64,000 nucleotides of DNA from Burkholderia sp. Bp9142 (GCF_003853415.1 NZ_QTPP01000027.1:1-64000), one strand, 5' to 3'; positions 55,526 through 64,000 are shown, numbered from the stretch's first letter. Translations and numbers: made by a program. Notes: generated by a model not told the origin, from the letters alone.

Positions 55526-56443
55526 TCAGTCGCCCGCCGTGGGCGCTGACGGCGGCCGTTCGTCCAGCCGGTCGAGCACCTGCTTCCAGTCGAACGGCAG
55601 CAGCGCGTCGTAGGCGAGCCCGCGCGCGGCCATCCTGTCGACGAAGCGATCCTGCACGCGGGCGCACGCATCGCTCATCTCCGGCGCCACGCCGCCTTCG
55701 CGCAGCGTGTCGCACACTTCGCGCATCTCCGCCGCGCGCCGGCGTCCGTGCTCGGCGACGCGGCTGATCAGGTAGCCGGGCAGGTCGGGCAGCGTCGCGA
55801 ACGAGCCGAAGGTCTGCCGCAGCGACGCGAGCACCAGCGCATCGGCGTCGTATGCGCGTGCGGCGTCCAGGCATTCGACGGTCAGCGCCTCGATTCCCTT
55901 GATCATCACGCTGCGGCACATCTTCGCCGCCGACGCGACGCCGACGCGGGTCGACACGGGCTGCGCGTCGAAGCCGAGCGCGTTCAGCTCGCACGCGACC
56001 GCTTCGGCCGCCAGGCCGGCGAGCAGCATCGGCACGGCGAGGCCGTGCGGCGGCACGGGCGCCATCACGGCCGCTTCGACGTAGCGGCCGCCGGCGGCTT
56101 CGATCAGCCGTTGGCCGTGCTGCTTCATCGCGGGCGATACCGAGTTGATGTCGATGAAGGTCTGGCCCGGGCGGATGTGCGTGGCGACCGCCGCGGCGAC
56201 TTCCGCGTCGGACGACGCCGTCACGGCGGACACGATCCAGCGTGCGTCGCGGATCGCGGCGGCGAGCGTCGACGCGGCTTCGACGCGCAGGCGCGCGGCC
56301 TTGTCGCGCATCGCGGGCGCCGACCGTGCATCGTCGAGCTGCCGGTCGTACATCGTCACGCGCACGTCGCGGGCGGCCAGCGCGCCGCCGAGCAGGCCGC
56401 CGGCTTCGCCGAAACCGATGAAGGCAATCGCCGGGTCGATCAT
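55526..56443 (-). CDS. NAD(P)-dependent 6PGDH/HIBADH-like oxidoreductase (DUF1932)
   Basis: A 305-residue protein with an N-terminal NAD-binding fold (IAFIGFGEAGGLLGGAL) of the 3-hydroxyisobutyrate/6-phosphogluconate dehydrogenase type and a C-terminal DUF1932 domain. The segment GVASAAKMCRSVMIKGIEAL carries the catalytic-lysine region. It is downstream of the LysR gene on the same strand. Homologues occur near aromatic catabolism genes, so it may serve the gallate cluster, but its reaction is unknown. Confidence 0.8.
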   Translation of the reverse strand: MIDPAIAFIGFGEAGGLLGGALAARDVRVTMYDRQLDDARSAPAMRDKAARLRVEAASTLAAAIRDARWIVSAVTASSDAEVAAAVATHIRPGQTFIDINSVSPAMKQHGQRLIEAAGGRYVEAAVMAPVPPHGLAVPMLLAGLAAEAVACELNALGFDAQPVSTRVGVASAAKMCRSVMIKGIEALTVECLDAARAYDADALVLASLRQTFGSFATLPDLPGYLISRVAEHGRRRAAEMREVCDTLREGGVAPEMSDACARVQDRFVDRMAARGLAYDALLPFDWKQVLDRLDERPPSAPTAGD

Positions 56444-56609
56444 CGTGTCGCTCCTCAGGAAGGTGATGCGCGGGCGGGGCGAGCGGTGTCGCGATGCCTT
56501 ATGGCAGTGCCGCGCAGCGGCCGGACGCCGAACCGCATATCGACTGCATTGTCGGTCGATTCAAGTACCGGCCGCGATGCGAATCGGGTGCGGCAGCCAT
56601 GCGCTTTCC

Positions 56610-57863
56610 TTATCGCGCGGCGGCGGTGGCGTGCGGCGTGCGCGCGACCTCGGTCGCGACGACGCGAATCGCATCGATCAACGCGCGCGCGGCCGGCGAT
56701 GGCGGGCTGCCGGCGCGTGTCATCAGGCCGATGTCGCGGGTCGTTTCGCGCATCGGGACGTCGAGAACGGCCAGCAGCCCCGCTTCGCATTCGTAGTGCA
56801 GCTGCTGCGCGGACAGTACCGCGAGCATGTCGGTGTGCAGCAGCAGGCCGCGAATCACCGCGAGGTCGGCGCTCTCGACGGTCGGCATCGGCGGCTTGAG
56901 CTTCATGCGCCGGAACCGCGATTCGAACAGGCCGCGCGCGGGCGAGTGGCTGCGCGGCAGGATCCATTGCGCGCGGGCGAGGCTCGCGAGCCCGAGGTTG
57001 CGCACACCGGCGAGCGGGTGATCGTGCCGCGCGAGCACGACGAGATTCTCGGACATCAGCCGTTCGTTCTCGAGGTCGCTCGCCGGATCGCTCGCGCGCA
57101 ACGCGCCGAGGATGAAGTCGATGTCACCGGCGCGCACGCCGGCGACGAGCGCCTCGTACGCGCTTTCGTCGGTGATCACGCGCACCTTCGGGTAGCGCGT
57201 GACGACGCGCGCGACCGCTTCGGGCAGCATCAGCGTGCGGCCGAGCGGCAGCGCGCCGACGGTCACGACACCCTGGATGCTGCCGTGCAGCGCGGCGACG
57301 TCGTCGGCGACGTGCCGCAGTTCGTTCAGCGCGCGCCGCACGTGCAGCAGGAACGTCTCGCCGTCGGTCGTCAGCAGCAGGCCGCGCGGATGACGATGGA
57401 ACAGCGCGAAACCCGCGCCGCTCTCGAGAATCCGGATCGCGCTGCTGACGGCCGGCTGCGTGACGCCGAGCGCACGCGCCGCGCTCGGCATGTGCCGGTG
57501 CCGCGCGAGCGTCGAGAACAGCTGGAGCCGCCGCGTGTTGAGCAGGAACGCGGGCAGGCCGCCTTCGGCCGATGCGCGGCGGCGCGACTGGCGCAGCGTG
57601 CACCAGTTCGCGAGCGCGCCGAGTTCGGCGAACACGCGTTCGCCGCGCTTCAGCACCGCACGCCCGACCGGCGTCGCGAGCATGCCCGACGGCTTGCGAT
57701 CGAACAGCGGTTCGCCGAGGGCCGTTTCGAGTTCCTGCACCGCGCGCGTGACGGCCGACTGCGCGCGAAACAGCGTGGCGGCGGCCCGGCTCACGCTGCC
57801 CGTTTCGGCAACGCGCTGCACCGCGTACAGGCAGGCGAGGTTCGGGAGTTCGGTGTTGTCCAT
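56610..57863 (-). CDS. LysR family regulator with two helix-turn-helix domains (probable gallate regulator)
   Basis: A 417-residue LysR protein, about 110 residues longer than usual. It carries two successive winged helix-turn-helix domains: 7-67 (SVSRAAATLFRAQSAVTRAV, EPLFDRKPSG) and 108-168 (MPSAARALGVTQPAVSSAIR, ALFHRHPRG). A normal effector domain follows from about 195. A similar double arrangement occurs in some gallate and protocatechuate meta-cleavage regulators. It diverges from the gallate operon and probably activates it. ATG 57863 is chosen because it starts the conserved region. Confidence 0.85.
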   Translation of the reverse strand: MDNTELPNLACLYAVQRVAETGSVSRAAATLFRAQSAVTRAVQELETALGEPLFDRKPSGMLATPVGRAVLKRGERVFAELGALANWCTLRQSRRRASAEGGLPAFLLNTRRLQLFSTLARHRHMPSAARALGVTQPAVSSAIRILESGAGFALFHRHPRGLLLTTDGETFLLHVRRALNELRHVADDVAALHGSIQGVVTVGALPLGRTLMLPEAVARVVTRYPKVRVITDESAYEALVAGVRAGDIDFILGALRASDPASDLENERLMSENLVVLARHDHPLAGVRNLGLASLARAQWILPRSHSPARGLFESRFRRMKLKPPMPTVESADLAVIRGLLLHTDMLAVLSAQQLHYECEAGLLAVLDVPMRETTRDIGLMTRAGSPPSPAARALIDAIRVVATEVARTPHATAAAR

Positions 57864-58338
57864 GGGGCGATCGGGCGGTGTGCGTCGCGGCGGCGAACGC
57901 GGGGATGACATGCCTGCATCCGTGCGGCCCGCGCCGGCGGCGGAGCGGGTTGACCGACTTTACCGGAACGGTGGCGGCGGAGCTTGCGTCGTGCTTATCC
58001 GCCTATCTGTTTTGTTTATCGATCGTGAATCGTCCGGCGACCGGCCGCGAACGGCGACCCGGCGCGTGTCCAGCCGCGAGCGCCATGTCCGGCGGGCTTC
58101 CCGGGCATCGGCGTGGCGGTTCGCATGGTGGCTCAAAGCTTGTCCGACAGGCCGTTTCGTCGAAATACAAGGGTTTACCCTGACTGTCTCGTGTGGCCGC
58201 CGAATGCGTAATTTCGATCCCGGGGACCGCAAGCACGCGGTTGCCGGCGCATCGGGCCGCCATCTGATTCATTGTTCGTCCGATCACGAAGGGCGTTGCG
58301 CGTCGCGCGGCGCCCGCATACACGAGCGAGGCAGCGCA
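57864..58338 (+). other. Divergent control region of the gallate cluster
   Basis: A 475-bp spacer between the regulator and the first gallate-operon gene. It contains an AT-richer patch around 58000-58030 with TTTATCGATCG, whose ATCGATCG core also occurs in the dyad at 60349-60370. No gene is supported. Promoters for both directions should be here. Confidence 0.45.
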
Positions 58339-58881
58339 ATGGGACGACAGCACATCATCGGGGCCGGCGGATCGACGGACGCGGCGCGGGGCAGCACGAC
58401 GTTTGCCGACACGGTACGCGCGGGTATTCGCGGCGGCCTCGCGGGTGCGGTGCTGATCTGGGTGTACGAGGCGCTCGTCTGGGTCGGCGCGCAGCACCTG
58501 ATGCCGCTCGCCGGCATTCCGCGCAACGCGACGGGGCTCGTGTTCGGCAAGGCCGCGCAGGAGGCGCTGGGCATCGGCGCGTACTTCATCGGCACCGCGA
58601 TCCACTTCGTTTTCGCACTGTCGTGGGGCATCGTGTTCGCGGCGATCTGGCCGTGGTTTCGCCGGCGCGGCTTCGAGGCGACGTTCGTCGCGCTGTTCTT
58701 CGCGATCGTCGCGTGGATCGTGATGCACGCGCTGATCATGATCGCATCGAGCAATCATCCGAACTATTTCGACCCGAACGTGATCATCGGCGGGTTCATG
58801 TCGCATTTCGTCTTCACCGTTCCGCTTGCGCTGGTCGTCAAGCGCAGCCTCGCGCCGCAGCCGCACCGCCGCGTCTCGTAA
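58339..58881 (+). CDS. Hypothetical inner-membrane protein of the gallate cluster
   Basis: A 180-residue protein with about four membrane helices (for example GLAGAVLIWVYEALVWVG and FVALFFAIVAWIVMHALIMI). I recognise no characterised family. It is the first gene of the gallate operon, 75 bp before the dioxygenase, so a role in uptake or signalling of the aromatic substrate is possible. GAGG is present upstream of the ATG at 58339, and the frame extends further 5' without coding character. Confidence 0.65.
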   Translation: MGRQHIIGAGGSTDAARGSTTFADTVRAGIRGGLAGAVLIWVYEALVWVGAQHLMPLAGIPRNATGLVFGKAAQEALGIGAYFIGTAIHFVFALSWGIVFAAIWPWFRRRGFEATFVALFFAIVAWIVMHALIMIASSNHPNYFDPNVIIGGFMSHFVFTVPLALVVKRSLAPQPHRRVS

Positions 58882-58956
58882 GCGGACGCGCACGCATTCA
58901 ATCAGTGGCGGACGGCGAGGCCGGACCGCATTCGAGCATCACCAAGGAGCATTGGC

Positions 58957-60261
58957 ATGGCACGGATTATCGGAGGCATCGCAGCCTCCCACACGCCCAC
59001 GATCGGGTTCGCGTTCGACAAGAACAAGCATGACGATCCCGTCTGGGCGCCGATCTTCGAGAACTTCGCGCCGCTGGGCGCGTGGCTCGCCGACCAGCGC
59101 CCCGACGTGCTGCTGTTCATCTACAACGACCACGTGACGTCGTTCTTCTTCGACCACTACTCGGCGTTCTCGCTCGGCGTCGGGCCGCAGTGGGATCCGG
59201 CGGACGAAGGCGGCGGCGCGCGCGACCTGCCGCCGATCGCCGGCCACCCGGCGCTGGCCGCGCATATCGGCCAGTCGCTGATGGCCGACGAGTTCGACAT
59301 GTCGTTCTTCCAGAACAAGCCGCTCGACCACGGCTGCTTCTCGCCGCTGTCGGTGCTGTGTCCGCACCGGCCCGACTGGCCGGTGCGGCTCGTGCCGCTG
59401 CAGATGGGCGTGCTGCAGTTGCCGGTGCCGTCCGCGCGCCGGTTTTTCCGGCTCGGGCAGGCGCTGCGCCGCGCGATCGAAAGCTATCCGGAAGACCTGC
59501 GCGTCGCGATCGTCGCGACCGGCGGGCTGTCGCACCAGGTGCACGGCGAGCGCTCGGGCTTCAACAATCCCGAATGGGACGCGCGTTTCCTCGACCTGCT
59601 CGAGCGCGACCCCGAACGCCTGGCCGGCATGCCGCTCGCCGAATACGCGACGCTCGGCGGCTTTGAAGGCGCCGAGGTCGTGATGTGGCTCACGATGCGC
59701 GGTGCGTTGCCGGCCGGCGTCGTGTGCCGTCACCGCAGCTACTACCTGCCGTCGATGACGGGCATCGCGACGGCCGTCTACGAGCCGGCCGACACCGACG
59801 TCGACGAAGCGGCCGCCGAACGCCATCGGCAGCGGATCGCGGCGGAGCTCGCCGGCGTCGAGCAACTGCCGGGGACCTATCCGTTCACGATCGAGCGGGC
59901 CGTTCGCGCATACCGGATCAACGATTACCTGCACCGGATGATCGAGCCCGCGCATCGCGCGCGGTTCCTGAGCGACCCCGAAGCGAGTTTCGAAGCCGCG
60001 GGCCTGAGCACCGACGAGCGCGACCTGATCCGCCAGCGCGACTGGCTCGGCCTGCTGCGCTACGGCGTGATCTTCTTCCTGCTGGAGAAGCTGGGCGCGG
60101 TGACGGGCGTATCGAACCTGCACATCTACGCGGCGATGCGCGGCGAATCGCTGGAGGAATTCCAGCGCACGCGCAACGCGCCGGGCGCGCTGTACTCGGT
60201 GGCCGGCAAGAGTGCGGGGCCGCTGGGCTGGGACGACGCGGACAAGCCGCGCAACACGTAA
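58957..60261 (+). CDS. galA: Gallate dioxygenase (fused LigB-LigA type extradiol dioxygenase)
   Basis: A 434-residue type II extradiol dioxygenase in which a LigB-like catalytic domain is fused to a C-terminal LigA-like domain, as in GalA and DesB. Iron ligands are expected at H12 (AASHTPTIG) and H59 (YNDHVTSFF), and GGLSHQVHG carries another conserved histidine. The enzyme opens gallate to 4-oxalomesaconate. Protocatechuate 4,5-dioxygenases have separate subunits and are followed by a LigC dehydrogenase, absent here, which favours gallate. AAGGAGCATTGGC precedes the ATG. Confidence 0.9.
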   Translation: MARIIGGIAASHTPTIGFAFDKNKHDDPVWAPIFENFAPLGAWLADQRPDVLLFIYNDHVTSFFFDHYSAFSLGVGPQWDPADEGGGARDLPPIAGHPALAAHIGQSLMADEFDMSFFQNKPLDHGCFSPLSVLCPHRPDWPVRLVPLQMGVLQLPVPSARRFFRLGQALRRAIESYPEDLRVAIVATGGLSHQVHGERSGFNNPEWDARFLDLLERDPERLAGMPLAEYATLGGFEGAEVVMWLTMRGALPAGVVCRHRSYYLPSMTGIATAVYEPADTDVDEAAAERHRQRIAAELAGVEQLPGTYPFTIERAVRAYRINDYLHRMIEPAHRARFLSDPEASFEAAGLSTDERDLIRQRDWLGLLRYGVIFFLLEKLGAVTGVSNLHIYAAMRGESLEEFQRTRNAPGALYSVAGKSAGPLGWDDADKPRNT

Positions 60262-60267
60262 CGCGTG

Positions 60268-60300
60268 ACGAAGGCGCGAGCGGGAGCGTAGCGCCTTCGT
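60268..60300. terminator. Stem-loop after the gallate dioxygenase gene
   Basis: ACGAAGGCGC (60268-60277) and GCGCCTTCGT (60291-60300) pair perfectly over 10 bp with a 13-nt loop, 6 bp after the stop codon. There is no T-run, so partial termination or mRNA end stabilisation before the transporter gene is likely. Confidence 0.5.
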
Positions 60301-60348
60301 GACCGCAAGTTCGGAAGTGAATCAAGCCATATAAATAGGATGACGAAT

Positions 60349-60370
60349 CGATCGATCTATTGGTCGATCG
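60349..60370. promoter_or_regulatory. Putative LysR operator before the transporter gene
   Basis: CGATCGA and TCGATCG arms flank an 8-bp centre, giving an ATC/GAT dyad with LysR T-N11-A character. A TATAAA lies just upstream, near 60330. It suggests a second, internal promoter for the transporter and downstream genes. Confidence 0.5.
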
Positions 60371-60392
60371 TCGACAAGGAGACAGGAGAGTC

Positions 60393-61745
60393 ATGATGGC
60401 AAGTGGAAAGACAATCGACATCAAGGCGTTCATCGATGAACGGCCGGTGTCGCGGTACCAGTGGCTGCTGGTCGTGCTGTGCTGCCTCGTCGTGATCGCC
60501 GACGGGATGGACGTCGCGATCATGGGTTTCGTCGCACCGTCGGTGATTCGCGACTGGGCGATCTCGCGGCCCGAGTTCGGGCTCGTGATGAGCGCGGCAC
60601 CGATCGGTCTCGTGATCGGCGCGCTGCTGGCCGGCCCGAGCGCCGACCGGTTCGGGCGCAAGCGCGTGCTGATCGCGTCGGTGTTCCTGTTCGGCGTGTT
60701 CACGATCGTGACCGCGCAAGCGCATTCGCCGTTCGAGATGGCGATGCTGCGGCTGCTGACCGGCATCGGTCTCGGCGCGGCAATGCCGAACACGACGACG
60801 CTGTTGTCGGAGTACGCGCCGCAGCGGATGCGCGCGCTGATGATCACCGTGATGTTCACCGGTTTCAACCTCGGCTCGGCGCTGATCGGCTTCGTCGCCG
60901 GCTGGCTGATTCCGCTGCACGGCTGGCGCACGGTGCTGCTGTTCGGTGGCGCGCTGCCGCTGCTGCTGATTCCGCTGCAGCTGTGGCTGCTGCCCGAATC
61001 GGCGCGGCTGCTGGCCGTGCGCGGCGCGCCGTCGCAGCGCATCGGCGCGCTGCTGAACCGCGTGTGCGGCGGGCAGTTCAGCGGCAACGAGACGTTCGTG
61101 TCGAACGAGCCGCCGCTGCCGACGCGCAAGCCGATCGGCGTGCTGTTCTCGCAAGGCTATGGCCGCGTGACGCTGTCGCTGTGGATCACGTACTTCATGG
61201 GGCTGCTGGTGATCTACCTGCTGACCGGCTGGCTGCCGACGCTGATCAAGGACGCCGGCCTGTCCGTCAGCACGGCGGCGAACGTGACCGCGATGTTCCA
61301 GATCGGCGGCACGATCGGGGCGATCGGCGTGGGCTGGCTGATGGACCGCGTGCGGCCGGCGCCGGTGATCGGCGCCGCATATCTCGGCGGCGGGCTGTGC
61401 GTGGCCGTGATCGCGTGGGCCGGTGCGTTGTCGTCGTCGCTCGCGCTGCTGGTGTTCGCCGCCGGATTCTGCATGAGCGGCGCGCAGACGGGGCTGAACG
61501 CGTATGCGCCGGGACGCTATCCGACCGTTGCGCGCGCAACCGGCGTGAGCTGGATGCTGGGGATGGGCCGCTTCGGCAGCATCTTCGGCTCGGCGATCGG
61601 CGGCGCGCTGCTCGGCGTCGGCTGGAAGTTCGACGCAATCCTGTCGATGCTCGCGGTGCCGGCCACGCTGGCCGCGATCGCGATCATGACGACGCAGCGC
61701 GCGGCCGCGCCCGAACCGCAGGAACTCGAAAACCCGGCGCACTGA
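60393..61745 (+). CDS. MFS transporter, AAHS family (probable gallate uptake)
   Basis: A 450-residue aromatic acid:proton symporter of the PcaK/GalT type. The first helix contains DGMDVAIMGFVAPSV, with the aspartate conserved in the family. Motif A (AGPSADRFGRKRVL) and GIGLGAAMPNTTTLLSEY are also present. Its position between dioxygenase and hydratase genes makes gallate or a related hydroxybenzoate the likely substrate. AGGAGAG lies directly before two adjacent ATG codons (60393, 60396). Confidence 0.9.
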   Translation: MMASGKTIDIKAFIDERPVSRYQWLLVVLCCLVVIADGMDVAIMGFVAPSVIRDWAISRPEFGLVMSAAPIGLVIGALLAGPSADRFGRKRVLIASVFLFGVFTIVTAQAHSPFEMAMLRLLTGIGLGAAMPNTTTLLSEYAPQRMRALMITVMFTGFNLGSALIGFVAGWLIPLHGWRTVLLFGGALPLLLIPLQLWLLPESARLLAVRGAPSQRIGALLNRVCGGQFSGNETFVSNEPPLPTRKPIGVLFSQGYGRVTLSLWITYFMGLLVIYLLTGWLPTLIKDAGLSVSTAANVTAMFQIGGTIGAIGVGWLMDRVRPAPVIGAAYLGGGLCVAVIAWAGALSSSLALLVFAAGFCMSGAQTGLNAYAPGRYPTVARATGVSWMLGMGRFGSIFGSAIGGALLGVGWKFDAILSMLAVPATLAAIAIMTTQRAAAPEPQELENPAH

Positions 61746-61818
61746 CGCACGTTGCGGACCGCCGTCCGGCGCGGTTGTCGGCAGGGTGCCGGACACATCA
61801 TCAAACGCAGGAGCATCA

Positions 61819-62844
61819 ATGATCATCGACATTCACGGCCACTACACCACCGCGCCGAAGGCGCTGGAAGCGTGGCGCAATCGCCAGGTCGCGGCGATCG
61901 GCAGTCCGTCGGAACAACCGAAGGTGGCCGAGCTGAACATCAGCGACGACGAACTGCGCGAATCGATCGAACACAACCAGCTGCGGCTGATGCGCGAGCG
62001 CGGCCTCGACCTGACGATCTTCAGCCCGCGCGCGAGCTTCATGGCGCATCACATCGGCGACTTCGCGGTGTCGAGCACGTGGGCGGCCGTGTGCAACGAG
62101 CTGTGCCATCGCGTCCAGCAGCTCTTTCCCGATCATTTCGTGCAGGCCGCGATGCTGCCGCAGAGCCCGGGCGTCGATGTCGCGACCTGCGTTCCGGAGC
62201 TCGTGCGCTGCGTCGAGGAATACGGCAACGTCGCGATCAACCTGAATCCGGACCCGTCCGGCGGCCACTGGACGAGCCCGCCGCTGTCGGACCGCTACTG
62301 GTACCCGATCTACGAGAAGATGGTCGAGTACGACATTCCCGCGATGATCCACGTGAGCACGAGCTGCAACGCGTGCTTCCACACGACGGGCGCGCACTAC
62401 CTGAACGCCGACACCACGGCCTTCATGCAGTGCCTGACCTCCGACCTGTTCCGCGATTTTCCGACGCTGCGTTTCGTGATCCCGCATGGCGGCGGCGCGG
62501 TGCCGTATCACTGGGGACGTTTTCGCGGGCTCGCGCAGGAGCTGAAGAAGCCGCTGCTGAAGGACCACCTGCTGAACAACGTGTTCTTCGATACGTGCGT
62601 CTATCACCAGCCGGGCATCGACCTGCTGACCGGCGTGATTCCGGTCGACAACATCCTGTTCGCGAGCGAGATGATCGGCGCGGTGCGCGGCATCGATCCC
62701 GAAACCGGTCACTACTACGACGACACGAAGCGCTACATCGACGCATCGTCGCTCGATGCAGACGCGCGTCGCAAGATCTACGAAGGCAATGCGCGACGCG
62801 TGTATCCGCGCCTGGATGCGCAACTGAAAGCGAAGGGGCTCTGA
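61819..62844 (+). CDS. ligJ: 4-oxalomesaconate hydratase, amidohydrolase family (LigJ type)
   Basis: A 341-residue amidohydrolase-superfamily TIM barrel. The metal-binding DIHGHYT at the N-terminus, IHVSTSCNACFHT and RFVIPHGGGAVPYHWGR closely follow LigJ. LigJ hydrates 4-oxalomesaconate to 4-carboxy-4-hydroxy-2-oxoadipate, the second step after gallate ring opening. This differs from the unrelated PIG-L-type GalB of Pseudomonas putida. The ATG at 61819 has CAGGAG upstream. The aldolase gene follows after 2 bp. Confidence 0.92.
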   Translation: MIIDIHGHYTTAPKALEAWRNRQVAAIGSPSEQPKVAELNISDDELRESIEHNQLRLMRERGLDLTIFSPRASFMAHHIGDFAVSSTWAAVCNELCHRVQQLFPDHFVQAAMLPQSPGVDVATCVPELVRCVEEYGNVAINLNPDPSGGHWTSPPLSDRYWYPIYEKMVEYDIPAMIHVSTSCNACFHTTGAHYLNADTTAFMQCLTSDLFRDFPTLRFVIPHGGGAVPYHWGRFRGLAQELKKPLLKDHLLNNVFFDTCVYHQPGIDLLTGVIPVDNILFASEMIGAVRGIDPETGHYYDDTKRYIDASSLDADARRKIYEGNARRVYPRLDAQLKAKGL

Positions 62845-62846
62845 TC

Positions 62847-63530
62847 ATGACTGAACTCGGCGTGGTGTACCGCACGATCCATCGGGCGGACCAGGACGTC
62901 GCCGCGCGCCTCGGCGCGCTCGGCTCGGCAACGGTGCACGAGGCGATGGGCCGCACGGGGCTGCTCAAGCCGTACATGCGGCCGATCTATCCGCGTGCGC
63001 ACGCATCCGGCACCGCCGTCACGGTGCTGCTGCATCCGGGCGACAACTGGATGATGCATGTCGCGGCCGAACAGATCCGGCCGGGCGACGTGGTCGTCGC
63101 GGCAGTCACCGCGGATTGCACCGACGGCTATTTCGGCGACCTGCTCGCGACGAGCTTCAAGGCGCGCGGCGCGCACGCGCTGATCATCGATGCCGGCGTG
63201 CGCGACGTCGCGGTGCTCGAGACGATGCAGTTCCCGGTCTGGAGCAAGGCGATTTCGGCGAAAGGCACGATCAAGGCGACGCTCGGCTCGGTGAACGTGC
63301 CGGTCGTGTGCGCGGGGGCGCTCGTCAATCCCGGCGACGTGATCGTCGCGGACGACGACGGCGTCGTCGTGGTGCCGGCCGCGCGTGCGGCGCAGGTGCT
63401 CGAGAAAGCCATCGCGCGCGAGTCGAACGAAGCCGCGAAGCGCGCGAAGCTCGCGTCCGGCGTGCTCGGGCTCGACATGTACGACATGCGCGAGCCGCTG
63501 CGTCAGGCCGGCCTGCGCTACATCGACTGA
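62847..63530 (+). CDS. ligK: 4-carboxy-4-hydroxy-2-oxoadipate aldolase
   Basis: A 227-residue class II aldolase of the RraA/LigK/ProA fold. GSATVHEAMGRTGLL, the ligand region GDLLATSFKARG and the GVRDVAVL segment with the catalytic arginine and metal-binding aspartate are typical. It splits CHA to pyruvate and oxaloacetate, and also decarboxylates oxaloacetate. It finishes the gallate route. Its stop overlaps the start of the next gene (TGATG). Confidence 0.93.
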   Translation: MTELGVVYRTIHRADQDVAARLGALGSATVHEAMGRTGLLKPYMRPIYPRAHASGTAVTVLLHPGDNWMMHVAAEQIRPGDVVVAAVTADCTDGYFGDLLATSFKARGAHALIIDAGVRDVAVLETMQFPVWSKAISAKGTIKATLGSVNVPVVCAGALVNPGDVIVADDDGVVVVPAARAAQVLEKAIARESNEAAKRAKLASGVLGLDMYDMREPLRQAGLRYID

Positions 63531-64000
63531 TGCAGGCGGCGACGATGGAGCAGACGCGAGGCGCGGCGACGGCCGTCTCGGGCATTTCGTCGATGGCGAC
63601 GCGGCCGCTGCTGGCGCGGCTCGTCGCCGACCATGCGCGCGACACGGGATGTCGCGTATCGATCACGTCGGTCGGCGGCGTCGATGCCGCGCGGCGCGTG
63701 CGGGATGGCGAGCCGTTCGATTTCGTCGTGCTCGCGTCCGATGCGATCGAGCGGCTGGCGGCGGACGGCCATGTCGACGCGGGCAGCCGCGTGGACGTCG
63801 CGCGCTCGGGCATCGCGGTCGCGGTGGCGAGCGGCGCGACGCGGCCGGATATCGGCACCGAGGCGGCGTTGCGCGACGCGATCCTGCGCGCCGGCCGGAT
63901 CGGTTATTCGACGGGGCCGAGCGGCACGCACCTGAATCGTCTGTTCGCGCGCTGGGGCATCGTCGACGCGATCGCACCGCGTATCGTGCAGGCGCCGGCG
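63530..64000 (+). CDS. ModA-like substrate-binding domain protein (partial, runs off the window)
   Basis: At least 157 residues, still open at the window edge. It is a type II periplasmic binding fold: SSMATRPLLARLVADHARDT, GEPFDFVVLASDAIERL, and SGIAVAVASGA with GYSTGPSGTHL, as in molybdate-type extracellular binding proteins. No signal peptide is visible (MQAATMEQTRGAATAVSG), so it may be cytosolic, which is odd for this fold. It starts inside the aldolase stop (ATG at 63530) and so belongs to the gallate operon. Related proteins occur in gallate and protocatechuate clusters with unknown function. Confidence 0.75.
   Translation, partial: MQAATMEQTRGAATAVSGISSMATRPLLARLVADHARDTGCRVSITSVGGVDAARRVRDGEPFDFVVLASDAIERLAADGHVDAGSRVDVARSGIAVAVASGATRPDIGTEAALRDAILRAGRIGYSTGPSGTHLNRLFARWGIVDAIAPRIVQAPA

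Overview
The window is a high-GC bacterial chromosome segment whose gene families point to Burkholderia, most likely the B. cepacia complex. These include an AAHS-type aromatic acid transporter, an acetone carboxylase operon, a gallate operon, a Burkholderia-type H-NS protein, an Omp32-like porin, and many LysR and MFS genes. That assignment is an inference from gene content; no rRNA or tRNA gene is present to confirm it.

Left part (1-22.5 kb): ordinary accessory metabolism. It opens with a sugar ABC ATPase cut off after its first ATPase domain, facing an intact ABC exporter. Then come a PatB/MalY-type aminotransferase, an amino acid permease with a structured leader, an SDR/LysR divergent pair, an AraC regulator, a TPR protein and an MFS/MetR-like pair. 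A minus-strand operon of four (small barrel protein, ChrR-type cupin, amine oxidase, zinc alcohol dehydrogenase) is followed by LrgA/LrgB, a small secreted protein, WrbA, a pirin, another LysR and an LprI-domain protein.

Middle (22.5-49 kb): two catabolic blocks. Acetone carboxylase acxABC lies behind a textbook sigma-54 promoter, ends at a strong terminator and is followed by its sigma-54 activator acxR. After two gene remnants comes a 15-kb IclR-controlled cluster on the plus strand. It contains iolD, iolE and iolG homologues and a FrcBCA-like ABC importer, but no iolB, iolC, iolJ or iolA. In their place are a HisD-like dehydrogenase, an SDR, a uronate-dehydrogenase-like enzyme, a 2-hydroxyacid dehydrogenase, an HpcH/HpaI aldolase and an SMP-30 lactonase. 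Together these suggest a non-phosphorylative cyclitol route. A porin gene ends the block.

Right part (49-64 kb): a DoxX protein and an RmlD-like reductase precede a complete retron at 51.6-53.2 kb. It has a promoter, an msr-msd RNA bounded by a 17-bp a1/a2 duplex with an adjacent AGC branch site, and a 449-residue reverse transcriptase with a long N-terminal extension. No separate effector gene is visible; an H-NS-like gene follows. The window closes with a gallate meta-cleavage cluster: a LysR regulator with two helix-turn-helix domains, gallate dioxygenase, transporter, 4-oxalomesaconate hydratase, CHA aldolase, and a binding protein that runs off the edge.

The retron and the inositol-like cluster are the two most notable systems. 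No CRISPR array, intact insertion sequence or integrase was seen.
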